Origin: Marasmitruncus massiliensis
GTDB taxonomy: Bacteria > Bacillota > Clostridia > Oscillospirales > Ruminococcaceae
Assembly (NCBI RefSeq): GCF_900186535.1
Contig: NZ_FYDE01000005.1
Span: 1,278,895-1,342,894 of the forward strand
DNA length: 64,000 nucleotides
Direction: 5' to 3'
A program made the position numbers and the translations under genes. Shown one piece after another: positions 17,270-24,719 of the stretch (within the stretch, counting starts at the first letter, position 1; each line of letters begins with the position of its first letter). The notes below the pieces were generated by a model. It ran no database searches, was not told where the DNA came from, and worked only from the letters and a program-made list of their open reading frames with translations.

Positions 17270-17425
17270 CTATTGAAGCGATTCTATTTCTTTTCGCACA
17301 TTCCTCATATGTTCCATCCATTCACAGATTTCAGAGACGTTCCCTTTTTCCTTTGCCCGGGCAAGCCCGTTTGCATAAATTGCGAGTTTACTTTTCAAAA
17401 CATCAATTCTTTTTTGATTCCTCAA
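17270..17425 (-). CDS. Small hypothetical protein (51 aa), TTG start
   Basis: A TTG codon at 17425 lies 7 bases after AAAGGAGG, which makes translation convincing despite the small size. The product begins (M)RNQKRIDVLKSKLAIYANGL and ends RKEIESLQ. It is charged and almost wholly helical, with a single Cys and no membrane segment. It might be a small regulator or structural helper; no family recognised. It is read divergently from crcB. Confidence 0.55.
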   Translation of the reverse strand: MRNQKRIDVLKSKLAIYANGLARAKEKGNVSEICEWMEHMRNVRKEIESLQ

Positions 17426-17571
17426 CTCGATGCCTCCTTTCTAAATCCATTATAACATAAAGTATATTAGATGTAAAATTATATAATATGTACAGATTTG
17501 ATGAACACTTTTTTAAAGACTTTCTTTTTTGCAGAAAAATGATATAATTTGTTTCATAAAGGGGGATTATA

Positions 17572-17958
17572 ATGGGATCTGTTTTGGCCGTAGGCTGCGG
17601 CGGTTTTATTGGGGCATCGCTGAGGTATTTATGCGCGGAAGGCATCTCGAAATTATATACGGGGCAGTTGCCGGTTGCAACGTTTGCAATCAATCTGCTT
17701 GGCTCATTTTTCATCGGTTTTTTATCTCAATGGCTGGCGCTGTTTTATCCGAACCATAGAATGCTGCGGCTGTTTATGACGACCGGGATTTTGGGTGGCT
17801 TCACCACCTTTTCAACATTCAGCCTTGAGACAGCAGACCTTTTCCAAAAGGGAAGCGCGGGAATCGCTTGCCTGAACGTTGCGGCCAGCGCGGGCTGCTG
17901 TGTTCTTGGCGCACTTGCAGGCAGGGCGTTCGCCAATGTGACAGGCGGCATGCGGTAA
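17572..17958 (+). CDS. crcB: Fluoride efflux channel CrcB/FluC
   Basis: At 128 residues with four membrane segments, it matches the Fluc family: GCGGFIGASLRYL at the start, PVATFAINLLGSFFIGFL with the conserved Asn, and TGILGGFTTFSTFSLET with the Phe-box and Ser/Thr residues that line the pore. It works as a dual-topology dimer that lets fluoride out of the cell. A -10-like TATAAT is at 17543-17548 and the ribosome site is AAAGGGGG. No fluoride riboswitch is visible upstream. Confidence 0.92.
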   Translation: MGSVLAVGCGGFIGASLRYLCAEGISKLYTGQLPVATFAINLLGSFFIGFLSQWLALFYPNHRMLRLFMTTGILGGFTTFSTFSLETADLFQKGSAGIACLNVAASAGCCVLGALAGRAFANVTGGMR

Positions 17959-17978
17959 GTAATGAAACTCAAACCAAG

Positions 17979-18026
17979 AACCCGGGAGCGGACAAGCGCC
18001 TCAATGCTGCCCGTTCCCGGGTTTTT
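17979..18026 (+). terminator. Terminator of crcB
   Basis: AACCCGGGAGCGG pairs with CCGTTCCCGGGTT, then TTTTT. It overlaps the 3' end of the convergent hemerythrin gene. Confidence 0.75.
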
Positions 18027-18438
18027 CCTGAGATTGCCGGAAATACTGACAAAAGTCCAAGTCATCCTGCAGAACATGCTTTTGAATCCATTCATTCATA
18101 AACTCATAAAATAGATCATATTCCTGCTTGCAGTAGTTGCATTCCTGCATTTTCACCGTAACAAATTTGAGTTTTGTGGCCAGATACTGATGTGTCGACT
18201 GATGGACCCGGTATTTGGGATAAGTGCATTTTACCTGATAGGCTTCTTCAGCAGGAAAGTGTGACTGGACAAAGTGCTGTAAAAATTCCAGATACTTTCG
18301 AAAAGAATTTGCTTCATACCCAAACTTGTATTGGATAAGAAAGGAATTTGCTTCTTCCATGAACTGCCGGTGCTGGGCATCGATTAACGCGATGCCGGTT
18401 TCCAGCCGTCTGTCCCACCGAAATATCACCTGAATCAC
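18001..18438 (-). CDS. Bacteriohemerythrin
   Basis: 145 residues with the full diiron ligand set of hemerythrin: His in IDAQHRQF, HFPAEEAYQ (His and Glu), HQSTHQYL (two His), and WIQKHVLQDDLDF (His and Asp). The four-helix bundle binds O2 reversibly; in an anaerobe it may scavenge or sense oxygen, or carry iron. Start at 18438. It is convergent with crcB and preceded by an A/T-rich leader. Confidence 0.9.
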   Translation of the reverse strand: MIQVIFRWDRRLETGIALIDAQHRQFMEEANSFLIQYKFGYEANSFRKYLEFLQHFVQSHFPAEEAYQVKCTYPKYRVHQSTHQYLATKLKFVTVKMQECNYCKQEYDLFYEFMNEWIQKHVLQDDLDFCQYFRQSQEKPGNGQH

Positions 18439-18522
18439 CTCGAATCCTATTGAGTATATATTCTATTTTAAGCAGTAACCGGGGCTTTGTAAAGAAAATT
18501 CTTATGTAACTGGTATGATATG

Positions 18523-18550
18523 AAAAAGGTCCGCCCCACAGGGACGGACC
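18523..18550 (-). terminator. Terminator of the 44-residue gene
   Basis: On the minus strand GGTCCG pairs with CGGACC and runs into five T, directly after the stop codon at 18555. Confidence 0.8.
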
Positions 18551-18554
18551 GGTC

Positions 18555-18689
18555 TTATACATCGTTCCTTTTGACAGACTGCTTTTTGGGATTCGGATTA
18601 TGATTTTGGTTTTCACGGGTCAGCGGTGTTTGTCCATTGCATTTTTTCATGCGGTCTTCTTTTTTATCGGGCTGACTGTCTTTTGGCAT
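18555..18689 (-). CDS. Small hydrophilic basic protein (44 aa)
   Basis: ATG 18689 follows GAGGTGATTTT and a terminator follows the stop codon, so this short frame is very likely a gene. The product starts MPKDSQPDKKEDRMKKC and ends KKQSVKRNDV; it is extremely polar (Lys, Asp, Asn, Gln), with no hydrophobic core, and is probably disordered. Proteins of this type are often sporulation-related in Clostridia, but I recognise no family. A similar small polar protein is encoded at 44446-44592. Confidence 0.55.
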   Translation of the reverse strand: MPKDSQPDKKEDRMKKCNGQTPLTRENQNHNPNPKKQSVKRNDV

Positions 18690-18744
18690 AAAATCACCTC
18701 ACTCATAGGATGGCATAAGCCGCTTCAAACATTCGAAAACAATC

Positions 18745-18781
18745 AAAAAAGGCGCATCCTTTTACAGGAAAACGCCTTTTT
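18745..18781. terminator. Terminator of the AIM24 gene
   Basis: AAAAAAGGCG pairs with CGCCTTTTT; A- and T-runs on both sides make it work in either direction. The gene ending at 18814 reads into it. Confidence 0.75.
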
Positions 18782-18813
18782 GGTACTCAGTATCAAGCCG
18801 GTTGTCAGCTTTG

Positions 18814-19494
18814 CTATTTTGAGGCGGGGAAATAAGGTCTGAGGGCGCCCGCCACCGAACTGATGGGCAGGGTTTGAAGAATGATTCTGCCAGGTCCATT
18901 TACCAGTGTGTTGAAAATGCCTTCGCCTCCGAACAGCATATTTTTTACACCCGGAACCGTTACAATTTCGATCGAGCAGGTTTCGCTCATGGCTGCCAGA
19001 TATCCTGTGTCGACCACCATCGACTGTCCGGCCGCCAAGTCATATTGCACCGCATGGCCGTCAATTTCGAGAAATGCGGTGCCGTTTCCGGACAGCTTCT
19101 GCATAATAAAGCCCTCGCCGCCGAAAAAACCAGAACTGATCTTTTTCTGGAAAAAGACCGAGAGCTCTACACCGGTTTCAGAAGCAAGAAATCCGGATTT
19201 CTGAACGACCATACTGTTCCCCGGGGTGATATCGAGCGGCATAATGGAACCCGGAAAACTGGATGCAAAAGCGATCATGCCGCTGCCGCCCTGCGCTGTA
19301 TAACGGTTTTGGAACAGTGCCTCGCCTGCAAACATTCTGCCCAGCGCCTTTCCGACGCCGCCATTGCTGGTTGTCTCCATCTTCATGTTGGGGCTCATCC
19401 AGCTCATGGAGCCGCGTTCTGTAATCATGGATTCCCCATTTTCCAATTCGCAGATCACCACCGGCAGCGGATGCCCCTCGATTTTGTACTTCAT
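18814..19494 (-). CDS. AIM24/TIGR00266 family protein
   Basis: The 226-residue protein shows the repeated double-stranded beta-helix layout of the family: GESMITERGSMSWMSPNM, FPGSIMPLDITPGNSMVVQ, FLASETGVELS, and FGGEGFIMQKLSGNGTAFLEI, with the common FGGEG repeat appearing twice (FFGGEGF and LFGGEGI). Cytosolic, no signal. Family members are widespread but their function is not firmly known. Ribosome site GAGGTTTTT before ATG 19494. Confidence 0.85.
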   Translation of the reverse strand: MKYKIEGHPLPVVICELENGESMITERGSMSWMSPNMKMETTSNGGVGKALGRMFAGEALFQNRYTAQGGSGMIAFASSFPGSIMPLDITPGNSMVVQKSGFLASETGVELSVFFQKKISSGFFGGEGFIMQKLSGNGTAFLEIDGHAVQYDLAAGQSMVVDTGYLAAMSETCSIEIVTVPGVKNMLFGGEGIFNTLVNGPGRIILQTLPISSVAGALRPYFPASK

Positions 19495-19620
19495 ATAAAA
19501 ACCTCCTCTTTATCTGATTATGAAACTGCCTTTTCCAGCGTAAAGCAATGGAAAATATTTGTCAATACCAAAAAAGGACCATAGGAAACAGAACACTCAT
19601 AAATTCCAGTTATTTGAAAT

Positions 19621-19664
19621 ATTATGACAAAACGGTAACAAATTATGACAAAACTGTTACAAAA
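19621..19664 (+). promoter_or_regulatory. Direct repeat upstream of the first surface-protein promoter
   Basis: Two 21-base copies, ATTATGACAAAACGGTAACAA and ATTATGACAAAACTGTTACAA-like, lie in tandem immediately before the -35 at 19669. They differ in three positions. The placement suggests an operator or activator site. A related GGTAACAAAA is present at 22445-22454, upstream of the third surface-protein promoter. Confidence 0.5.
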
Positions 19665-19668
19665 TCCA

Positions 19669-19698
19669 TTGACTTTCTGACAGGGTTCAGGATATAAT
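19669..19698 (+). promoter_or_regulatory. Promoter of surface protein 1
   Basis: TTGACT 19669-19674, 18-base spacer, TATAAT 19693-19698. Confidence 0.75.
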
Positions 19699-19764
19699 AG
19701 AAACAGGAACAGGGAGATGACCCGGATTCATTATCCCTTCGCGTTTCTCGGAGGAGGAATCCAG

Positions 19765-20934
19765 ATGAAAAAATTATTATCGCTGGCGGCTGCGGGGTTG
19801 GTTATACTGAGCTGCCTGTCTGCCGGCGTTTTTGCTGCCCCAAGCCCTGGTGACCCAAGTCCCGGCTCCGTATTAATCGATGCGGGTACCGGTGTGGGCG
19901 CCGCTTACGATGAGGATGGCATGCCGATCAGCGGAACGGTATACAATGGGGGCTCGCTGGAGGGTTTCGAACCTGACCAGACAGTCTATCTGAAATTGAA
20001 CGGTGCGGTCCTTTTGAAAGCTTCGGGCGAGGGCCCCGGAGTTCCGGTTGGTGACGGCAATCCTCTGGCGGACAAGGATCTTTTTAAACTGAAAGTGAAA
20101 AAAGACGGCGACGGGCGGGGGCTTGTAAAAGAGGTCTCCCAGGTCGGTGAGAAAAAGGATGCAAACGGTACCCGCTGCGGCTGGGTTAAAATTGTCATTG
20201 CGCCCAGCGATCTGACCGAAGAACAAAAAGCAGAGCTGAGCCTGACCTTTACTGCGAAAGAGGACGATGCCGTAAATGGGTGGGAAGAAGGAGATTATGC
20301 CGCAGTGAACTTGAACCTTTGGATCAGCCCTCCGGTAAAAAGCGGGGACGATTATGATGCCGACCCCGGCGAACAGTTTGTTTACCATCCCGTTTCCAAT
20401 GAGAAAAACGGGGTAAACTGGGACAGCGTTGCGACACTTTCTTTCATGGCGGATGACGATGCTTCGAAATTCTATGCGAAGCTATCCACGAAAGCAGACA
20501 GCGCGGTCTGTGAGCGCTATCCGGATGCTGAACTCTATTTTCGTGATTTTTCCGGTACTCCCGCTATTTCTGCCTCATCCCGTGCGACACTGACCTTGCT
20601 AAACCCGTTCGCACAGGAGGATAACGTAAAGGTAAACCCTGAAAGCTGCCACATCTACACCAAGGACGCGGAGGGAGAGCTGGCAGACGTAACCAGCCTG
20701 TTTACCTATCTGGACACGGATGAGGACGGCAACGAAGTGGACGGCTGGCGGCTCAAGACCCGAATGCTGGGCAGCTACGTCATTTCAGACGTGCCGCTTG
20801 ATACAGCTGACGGCGTCAGCGGCACTTTTCTGACGCGTCCCGAAACGGTGGAACTCGCGGGCAGCTCCGCGGACACCGGATACTCGGGGATTACCAACAA
20901 TACCAAACCCAATCCCCCCACCGGGCGAATATAA
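19765..20934 (+). CDS. Secreted surface protein 1, ends at an NPPTG-like motif
   Basis: 389 residues from ATG 19765, after GGAGGAGG (an upstream in-frame Met at 19717 precedes the ribosome site). Residues 1-25 are a signal peptide ending VFAA. The body is an acidic beta-rich domain that is clearly paralogous to the next gene: HPVSNEKNGVNW, FYAKLSTKADSAV, ISASSRATLTLLNPF. The protein stops four residues after KPNPPTG. That motif resembles a sortase signal, but the hydrophobic segment and basic tail that should follow are missing, so this copy is probably released or held by protein contacts. Confidence 0.65.
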   Translation: MKKLLSLAAAGLVILSCLSAGVFAAPSPGDPSPGSVLIDAGTGVGAAYDEDGMPISGTVYNGGSLEGFEPDQTVYLKLNGAVLLKASGEGPGVPVGDGNPLADKDLFKLKVKKDGDGRGLVKEVSQVGEKKDANGTRCGWVKIVIAPSDLTEEQKAELSLTFTAKEDDAVNGWEEGDYAAVNLNLWISPPVKSGDDYDADPGEQFVYHPVSNEKNGVNWDSVATLSFMADDDASKFYAKLSTKADSAVCERYPDAELYFRDFSGTPAISASSRATLTLLNPFAQEDNVKVNPESCHIYTKDAEGELADVTSLFTYLDTDEDGNEVDGWRLKTRMLGSYVISDVPLDTADGVSGTFLTRPETVELAGSSADTGYSGITNNTKPNPPTGRI

Positions 20935-20942
20935 GAACTTTG

Positions 20943-20973
20943 AAAACCGCTGTCACAAAGGCAGCGGTTTTTT
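20943..20973 (+). terminator. Terminator of surface protein 1
   Basis: AAAACCGCTG pairs with CAGCGGTTTT and is followed by more T. Confidence 0.85.
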
Positions 20974-20992
20974 ATATCGGAGGATGTTTCTG

Positions 20993-21021
20993 TTGACTTT
21001 GTTTCCTGTTGACGATATAAT
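20993..21021 (+). promoter_or_regulatory. Promoter of surface protein 2
   Basis: TTGACT 20993-20998, 17-base spacer, TATAAT 21016-21021. Confidence 0.8.
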
Positions 21022-21063
21022 AAAATTACCAATTATTCTGTCATTTTGAGGGAGGTTTGCAGC

Positions 21064-22263
21064 GTGAAACGGATTTTAGCAACGCTTTTAGCTGCGGTGC
21101 TTGTGATTGGAGGCAGTTCACTCGGTGTGCTTGCGGCAACTACTGTGGACATGCCTTTTGGTACGTCAGTTGAAGTCTACGACGATGACGGCGACCCTGT
21201 CGGCGATTTTGAGGCGTCCGGCGGTAAAATTACAGCCGATTATGTAGTGCCCGGGAAAGAGTATTATGTGAAACTGCCAGCTGACACAGAACCAGTGAGC
21301 GGTTTGACAGATGCCACCGTTGGGGACGTTACCGATAACGATAATTTCTCTTTTAAGCTGGACCGCGATGAAAACGGCAAGCTGCTCGATTCGGTGTCCT
21401 TCGTCAATAAAAAGTTCGACGGCGAAACGGAAAGAAATGATTATATCAAGGTTTCGCTGAAGGAATCCGCCATGACGGAGGATAAAAAGCTGACCTTTGA
21501 CGTTTATTTCAAAGCAAAAAGAACTGAAGATGGAAAATGGGACAGCGGCGACCGCGTGAATATCCGCTTTGAGCTTTGGGTGAACAACGATGTGGAAGAC
21601 GGGGAAGACGCCGATTTTGAAGTCGGGGAAGGCGTTGTGTTCAATCCTGTTTCCAATGAGACCAATACCATTACATGGGGCGGAAATTATGATGTCGCCT
21701 CGCTGAAATTTGAAGCAAATGATGACGCGGACAAATTTTATGCGAAGCTGTCTACGAAATCCAACGCGCAGATCTACCGCGATTATGGGGACCCTGCTGA
21801 TGCCGACCTGTTTTTCCGCACCTTTGTGGGAAGCCCTTCCGTTGATTCCACATCCCGCGCTACGCTGACACTCTATAATCCCTGGAGTCAGGAAGACGAC
21901 GACGATTATGAGGTCGACCCGTATGATGTGTTTATCTACGAAGTGGATGACGGTGAACTGACGGATGTCACAGACCGTTTCCAGTATGTGGACGGTGATG
22001 ATACGGAGACCGGTACTGATGGATGGCAGATCAAAGTGCGTACTTTAAGCAACTATGTGCTTTCCGACACGGAACTGGACACAAGCGGTACGGATTGGGA
22101 AGAACCGACCGATGAGATTGTGCCGGAGACTCCTACGGTCCAGAATCCGAACCCGGCCCCAACACCAGCCCCCTCCACTGGCTCTTCCGATCTGGTGGGC
22201 GCGGCAATCTGTGCGGCAGCAGTTTCACTTGGCGTGATCGTCCGAATGAAGAAACGTAAATAG
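21064..22263 (+). CDS. Secreted surface protein 2 with C-terminal membrane anchor
   Basis: 399 residues from GTG 21064, eight bases after GGGAGG. Signal peptide to about residue 25 (VLAA). The acidic body repeats the surface-protein-1 fold: NPVSNETNTITWGG, FYAKLSTKSNAQIY, VDSTSRATLTLYNPW. A Pro-rich stalk (PNPAPTPAPSTG) leads to a hydrophobic segment (SSDLVGAAICAAAVSLGVIV) and the basic tail RMKKRK. PSTG is in the place of a sorting motif but is far from LPXTG, so it is either a non-canonical sortase substrate or simply membrane-anchored. Function unknown. Confidence 0.7.
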   Translation: MKRILATLLAAVLVIGGSSLGVLAATTVDMPFGTSVEVYDDDGDPVGDFEASGGKITADYVVPGKEYYVKLPADTEPVSGLTDATVGDVTDNDNFSFKLDRDENGKLLDSVSFVNKKFDGETERNDYIKVSLKESAMTEDKKLTFDVYFKAKRTEDGKWDSGDRVNIRFELWVNNDVEDGEDADFEVGEGVVFNPVSNETNTITWGGNYDVASLKFEANDDADKFYAKLSTKSNAQIYRDYGDPADADLFFRTFVGSPSVDSTSRATLTLYNPWSQEDDDDYEVDPYDVFIYEVDDGELTDVTDRFQYVDGDDTETGTDGWQIKVRTLSNYVLSDTELDTSGTDWEEPTDEIVPETPTVQNPNPAPTPAPSTGSSDLVGAAICAAAVSLGVIVRMKKRK

Positions 22264-22277
22264 GTACTTGGTAACAG

Positions 22278-22305
22278 ACCGCCGGCTTTTTAGCCGGCGG
22301 TTTTT
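22278..22305 (+). terminator. Terminator of surface protein 2
   Basis: ACCGCCGGCT pairs with AGCCGGCGGT, then five T. The following 150 bases (22306-22459) hold nothing recognisable except AT-rich sequence. Confidence 0.9.
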
Positions 22306-22459
22306 GCATGCCCAGAAATGGCAGGAATATTACAAAGGGATGGAAGAAGAGGACTCCAATATCTTGAAAATTTATGTTTTGTACAATTTTTTAATCAAAT
22401 TGAAATGATTATATGTGAATATAGGACTACAATTATTACAATTTGGTAACAAAAACCTC

Positions 22460-22488
22460 TTGAAAAAGCAGGGTATCTCCCATATACT
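22460..22488 (+). promoter_or_regulatory. Promoter of surface protein 3
   Basis: TTGAAA 22460-22465, 17-base spacer, TATACT 22483-22488. GGTAACAAAA just upstream echoes the repeat before surface protein 1. Confidence 0.75.
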
Positions 22489-22557
22489 TGGCTCATTCCA
22501 AGCTGTTCGTGTGACGAAACAGGACGGAAATGATTATTTTTCAGGAGGATTTAAAAC

Positions 22558-23835
22558 ATGAAAAAAGCGATTGCAATGTTGCTCGCGACCACCACCGCGC
22601 TTTCCCTTGGCGTGACTGCTCTGGCTGAAGACGTCTCCTCTTCCGAAGCTTCCTCTTCTGAGGTCTCTTCTTCCGAAGCGTCTTCCTCTGAGGCTTCCTC
22701 TTCTGAAGTTTCCTCTTCCGAGGCATCTTCCTCTGAGGCTTCCTCTTCCGAGGTTTCTTCTTCTGAAGCATCCTCTTCCGAGGCATCTTCCTCTGAGGCT
22801 TCTTCTTCCGAAGCGGAAACCCCTGTGGGTGATCCGACCGCATTCCAGTTTGACGCTGACGAAGACGGCGCAATCCTGGGTGAAACGATTCTTGAGCCTG
22901 GCACAGAGTACAAGTTCCCCGCTTATGTAACCATTGGCGGCCAGAAGGTTGCGATTACCGACAAGCTGCTGGAGACCTACAAATTCTCTTACACCAGAGT
23001 ATCTTCCAAGAGTGCCGAGACCTTCAAAATTGACGATTACAAAGGCACCTACTACCTGTATGTGGAACCCAAAGACGGCACTCCGATTGAAGAAATTGAG
23101 CTCAAGTACAACATCAAGCTCGTGAAGAAATCCGATAACCTGTCCCTCTTCACCCAGCAGGTTAAATTCTCCTACGGCTACACCGAAGCGAACAGCGACT
23201 ACATCAAGGGGCTGGACAAGGGCGATGAAGTCGAGATCGACAACAACAACCCGGTTATCACCGAAGACCAGTTCGAGAAGATCGCAGAGATCAACGATTA
23301 CAAGAACGTGACCCTCTCCGGCCCGTCCTGGAAGTTCACTGTTAACGTCACCGACGAAGAAACCAAAAACATGGTTTCCTCCAACGCGGGCGTCAAAGAG
23401 ATCATGGCTCAGTTCCCTGACCAGGATTTCAAATTCTACAAATTTGCCGGCAAACCCTCCTTCGCGGCAACCGGTACAGTTGCGCTGGATGTGGAAGACA
23501 TTGTTGACGAGTTCGACAATATGTACACCTACCGCTATGCGGACGGCAAACTGTACAGACTGAACGCAACCTACAATGAGGATGACGAAACCCTCAACTT
23601 CCGCACCAACACGCTGGACACCTTCCTTGTCACCAACAAGCTGATCAAAGACGGCACTGTCATTGAGAACGCCGATGTCGATGATGATGACACCTCCAGC
23701 GATGTGGATGAGACCGATGATGGCAAAGGCAACCCGACCACCGGTGCAAGCGACATGATCAACGCCGCTGTTATGGCTGCGATCGCTTCCCTGGCTGCTG
23801 CCGGCACCGTTGTCTGCAAAAAGCTCTCCAAGTAA
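22558..23835 (+). CDS. Secreted surface protein 3 with Ser/Glu repeats and NPTTG anchor
   Basis: 425 residues, ribosome site CAGGAGGAT. Signal peptide to about residue 24 (ALAE); residues 26-86 are twelve SSSEA/SSSEV units, an acidic disordered spacer; then a globular part with FYKFAGKPSFAATGTVAL, which matches FFRTFVGSP of surface protein 2, so all three proteins share a domain. The end has NPTTGASDMINAAVMAA, more hydrophobic residues, and KKLSK: NPTTG, membrane segment, basic tail, the layout of a sortase signal. No sortase gene is in the window. Confidence 0.7.
   Translation: MKKAIAMLLATTTALSLGVTALAEDVSSSEASSSEVSSSEASSSEASSSEVSSSEASSSEASSSEVSSSEASSSEASSSEASSSEAETPVGDPTAFQFDADEDGAILGETILEPGTEYKFPAYVTIGGQKVAITDKLLETYKFSYTRVSSKSAETFKIDDYKGTYYLYVEPKDGTPIEEIELKYNIKLVKKSDNLSLFTQQVKFSYGYTEANSDYIKGLDKGDEVEIDNNNPVITEDQFEKIAEINDYKNVTLSGPSWKFTVNVTDEETKNMVSSNAGVKEIMAQFPDQDFKFYKFAGKPSFAATGTVALDVEDIVDEFDNMYTYRYADGKLYRLNATYNEDDETLNFRTNTLDTFLVTNKLIKDGTVIENADVDDDDTSSDVDETDDGKGNPTTGASDMINAAVMAAIASLAAAGTVVCKKLSK
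22633..22815 (+). repeat. Pentapeptide-coding repeat (SSSE[A/V])12
   Basis: Twelve near-identical 15-base units, with codon variation mainly in the third positions of Ser and Glu codons. Typical of slippage-prone low-complexity coding DNA; the unit order is A-V-A-A-V-A-A-V-A-A-A-A. Confidence 0.9.
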
Positions 23836-23850
23836 GATCTTTCTTCTTTA

Positions 23851-23879
23851 AAAACGGCCGCCTTCGGGCGGCCGTTTTT
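23851..23879 (+). terminator. Terminator of surface protein 3
   Basis: AACGGCCGCC, TTCG tetraloop, GGCGGCCGTT, then T-run. Confidence 0.95.
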
Positions 23880-23893
23880 GTTGTACCCGATGC

Positions 23894-23922
23894 TTTACAA
23901 ATTACCCGGAAAGTCGTATAAT
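23894..23922 (+). promoter_or_regulatory. Promoter of the TPP riboswitch-thiT unit
   Basis: TTTACA 23894-23899, 17-base spacer, TATAAT 23917-23922. Confidence 0.8.
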
Positions 23923-23946
23923 AACATCGAAAACAAAACAGCGCCA

Positions 23947-24036
23947 TATAGGGGAGCTGGCGGAAAGCCGGCTGAGAATGCACATGTTCCTGTGCAGACC
24001 CTTGACCTGATCTGGGTAATGCCAGCGTAGGAAGAC
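23947..24036 (+). ncRNA. TPP (thiamine pyrophosphate) riboswitch aptamer
   Basis: The THI element is plain: GGGGAGCTGG at the start, the pyrimidine-sensor motif CTGAGA, the GACCC/CTTGACCTGATCTGGGTAATGCC block that binds the pyrophosphate side, and GCGTAGGA closing the first stem. It senses cellular thiamine pyrophosphate and controls the thiT gene downstream. Confidence 0.95.
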
Positions 24037-24052
24037 TTTGCATGCTCCTTTT

Positions 24053-24083
24053 ACGCCGCAGGGATTATCTGTGGCGTTTTTTT
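24053..24083 (+). terminator. Riboswitch expression platform (intrinsic terminator)
   Basis: ACGCCGCAG pairs with CTGTGGCGT, followed by seven T. Located between the TPP aptamer and the ribosome site of thiT, it should form when TPP is bound and stop transcription early. Confidence 0.9.
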
Positions 24084-24108
24084 GTGAAAACAACGAGGAG
24101 GATGAACA

Positions 24109-24684
24109 ATGAACACAACTACCCGTAAACTGACTCACAGCGCCTTGATGATTGCGCTGGCCCTGGTGCTTTCGATGATTAAGCTGTTCCATCTGCCAAA
24201 CGGAGGTTCGATTACCCCCGCAAGTATGGCGCCGATTATCCTGATCGCGCTCATGTATCCCACGAAATGGGCGCTGTTTACCTCTTTTGTCTATTCGCTT
24301 GTACAGATGGTGGAGGGCTTTTATGCGCCGCCCACACAGGATTTGCTTTCCTTTGTGCTGGTTGTTCTGCTGGATTATGTGTTGGCATTTGGCGTTTTGG
24401 GTTGCGCAGGCCTGGTGGCACGCCGCTTTAAAGCGAATAAAGTTTTGGGGGCTTCCATTGCAACCTTGGCCGTCATCTTCGGCAGGTTCTTTTGCAGTTT
24501 TCTGTCCGGCATTCTGATCTGGGGCGTTTACGCGCCGGAAGGCACACCGGTTTGGATCTATTCGCTCGGCGTGAACGGTTCCATCATGATTGGAGAGATG
24601 ATCACGACTACCGTTGTAATGGCTGTGCTTGTGAAATTTTTGCCGCTGGAAAAGTTAACGGCAGAGCCTTTGAAGAAAGCTTAA
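24109..24684 (+). CDS. thiT: Thiamine ECF transporter S component ThiT
   Basis: The 191-residue membrane protein has six hydrophobic segments and the ThiT pattern SALMIALALVLSMIKLFHLP, then GGSITPASMAPI, VEGFYAPPTQ in the substrate loop, and the WGVYAPEGTPVWIYSLGVNG block with the thiamine-binding Trp/Tyr/Asn residues. It binds thiamine and docks on a shared EcfT-EcfA energising module encoded elsewhere. The TPP riboswitch directly upstream supports the assignment and means that expression falls when TPP is plentiful. Confidence 0.95.
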   Translation: MNTTTRKLTHSALMIALALVLSMIKLFHLPNGGSITPASMAPIILIALMYPTKWALFTSFVYSLVQMVEGFYAPPTQDLLSFVLVVLLDYVLAFGVLGCAGLVARRFKANKVLGASIATLAVIFGRFFCSFLSGILIWGVYAPEGTPVWIYSLGVNGSIMIGEMITTTVVMAVLVKFLPLEKLTAEPLKKA

Positions 24685-24687
24685 CTA

Positions 24688-24717
24688 TAAAAAAGCCGTC
24701 TGACAGACGGCTTTTTT
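24688..24717. terminator. Bidirectional terminator between thiT and the flippase gene
   Basis: AAAAAAGCCGTCTG pairs with CAGACGGCTTTTTT. Confidence 0.9.
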
Positions 24718-24719
24718 AT

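Noticed and set aside
17456-17571. Search for a fluoride riboswitch before crcB
   Set aside because: The leader is short and AT-rich; the conserved GGNGATGG and pseudoknot parts of the crcB motif are not present.
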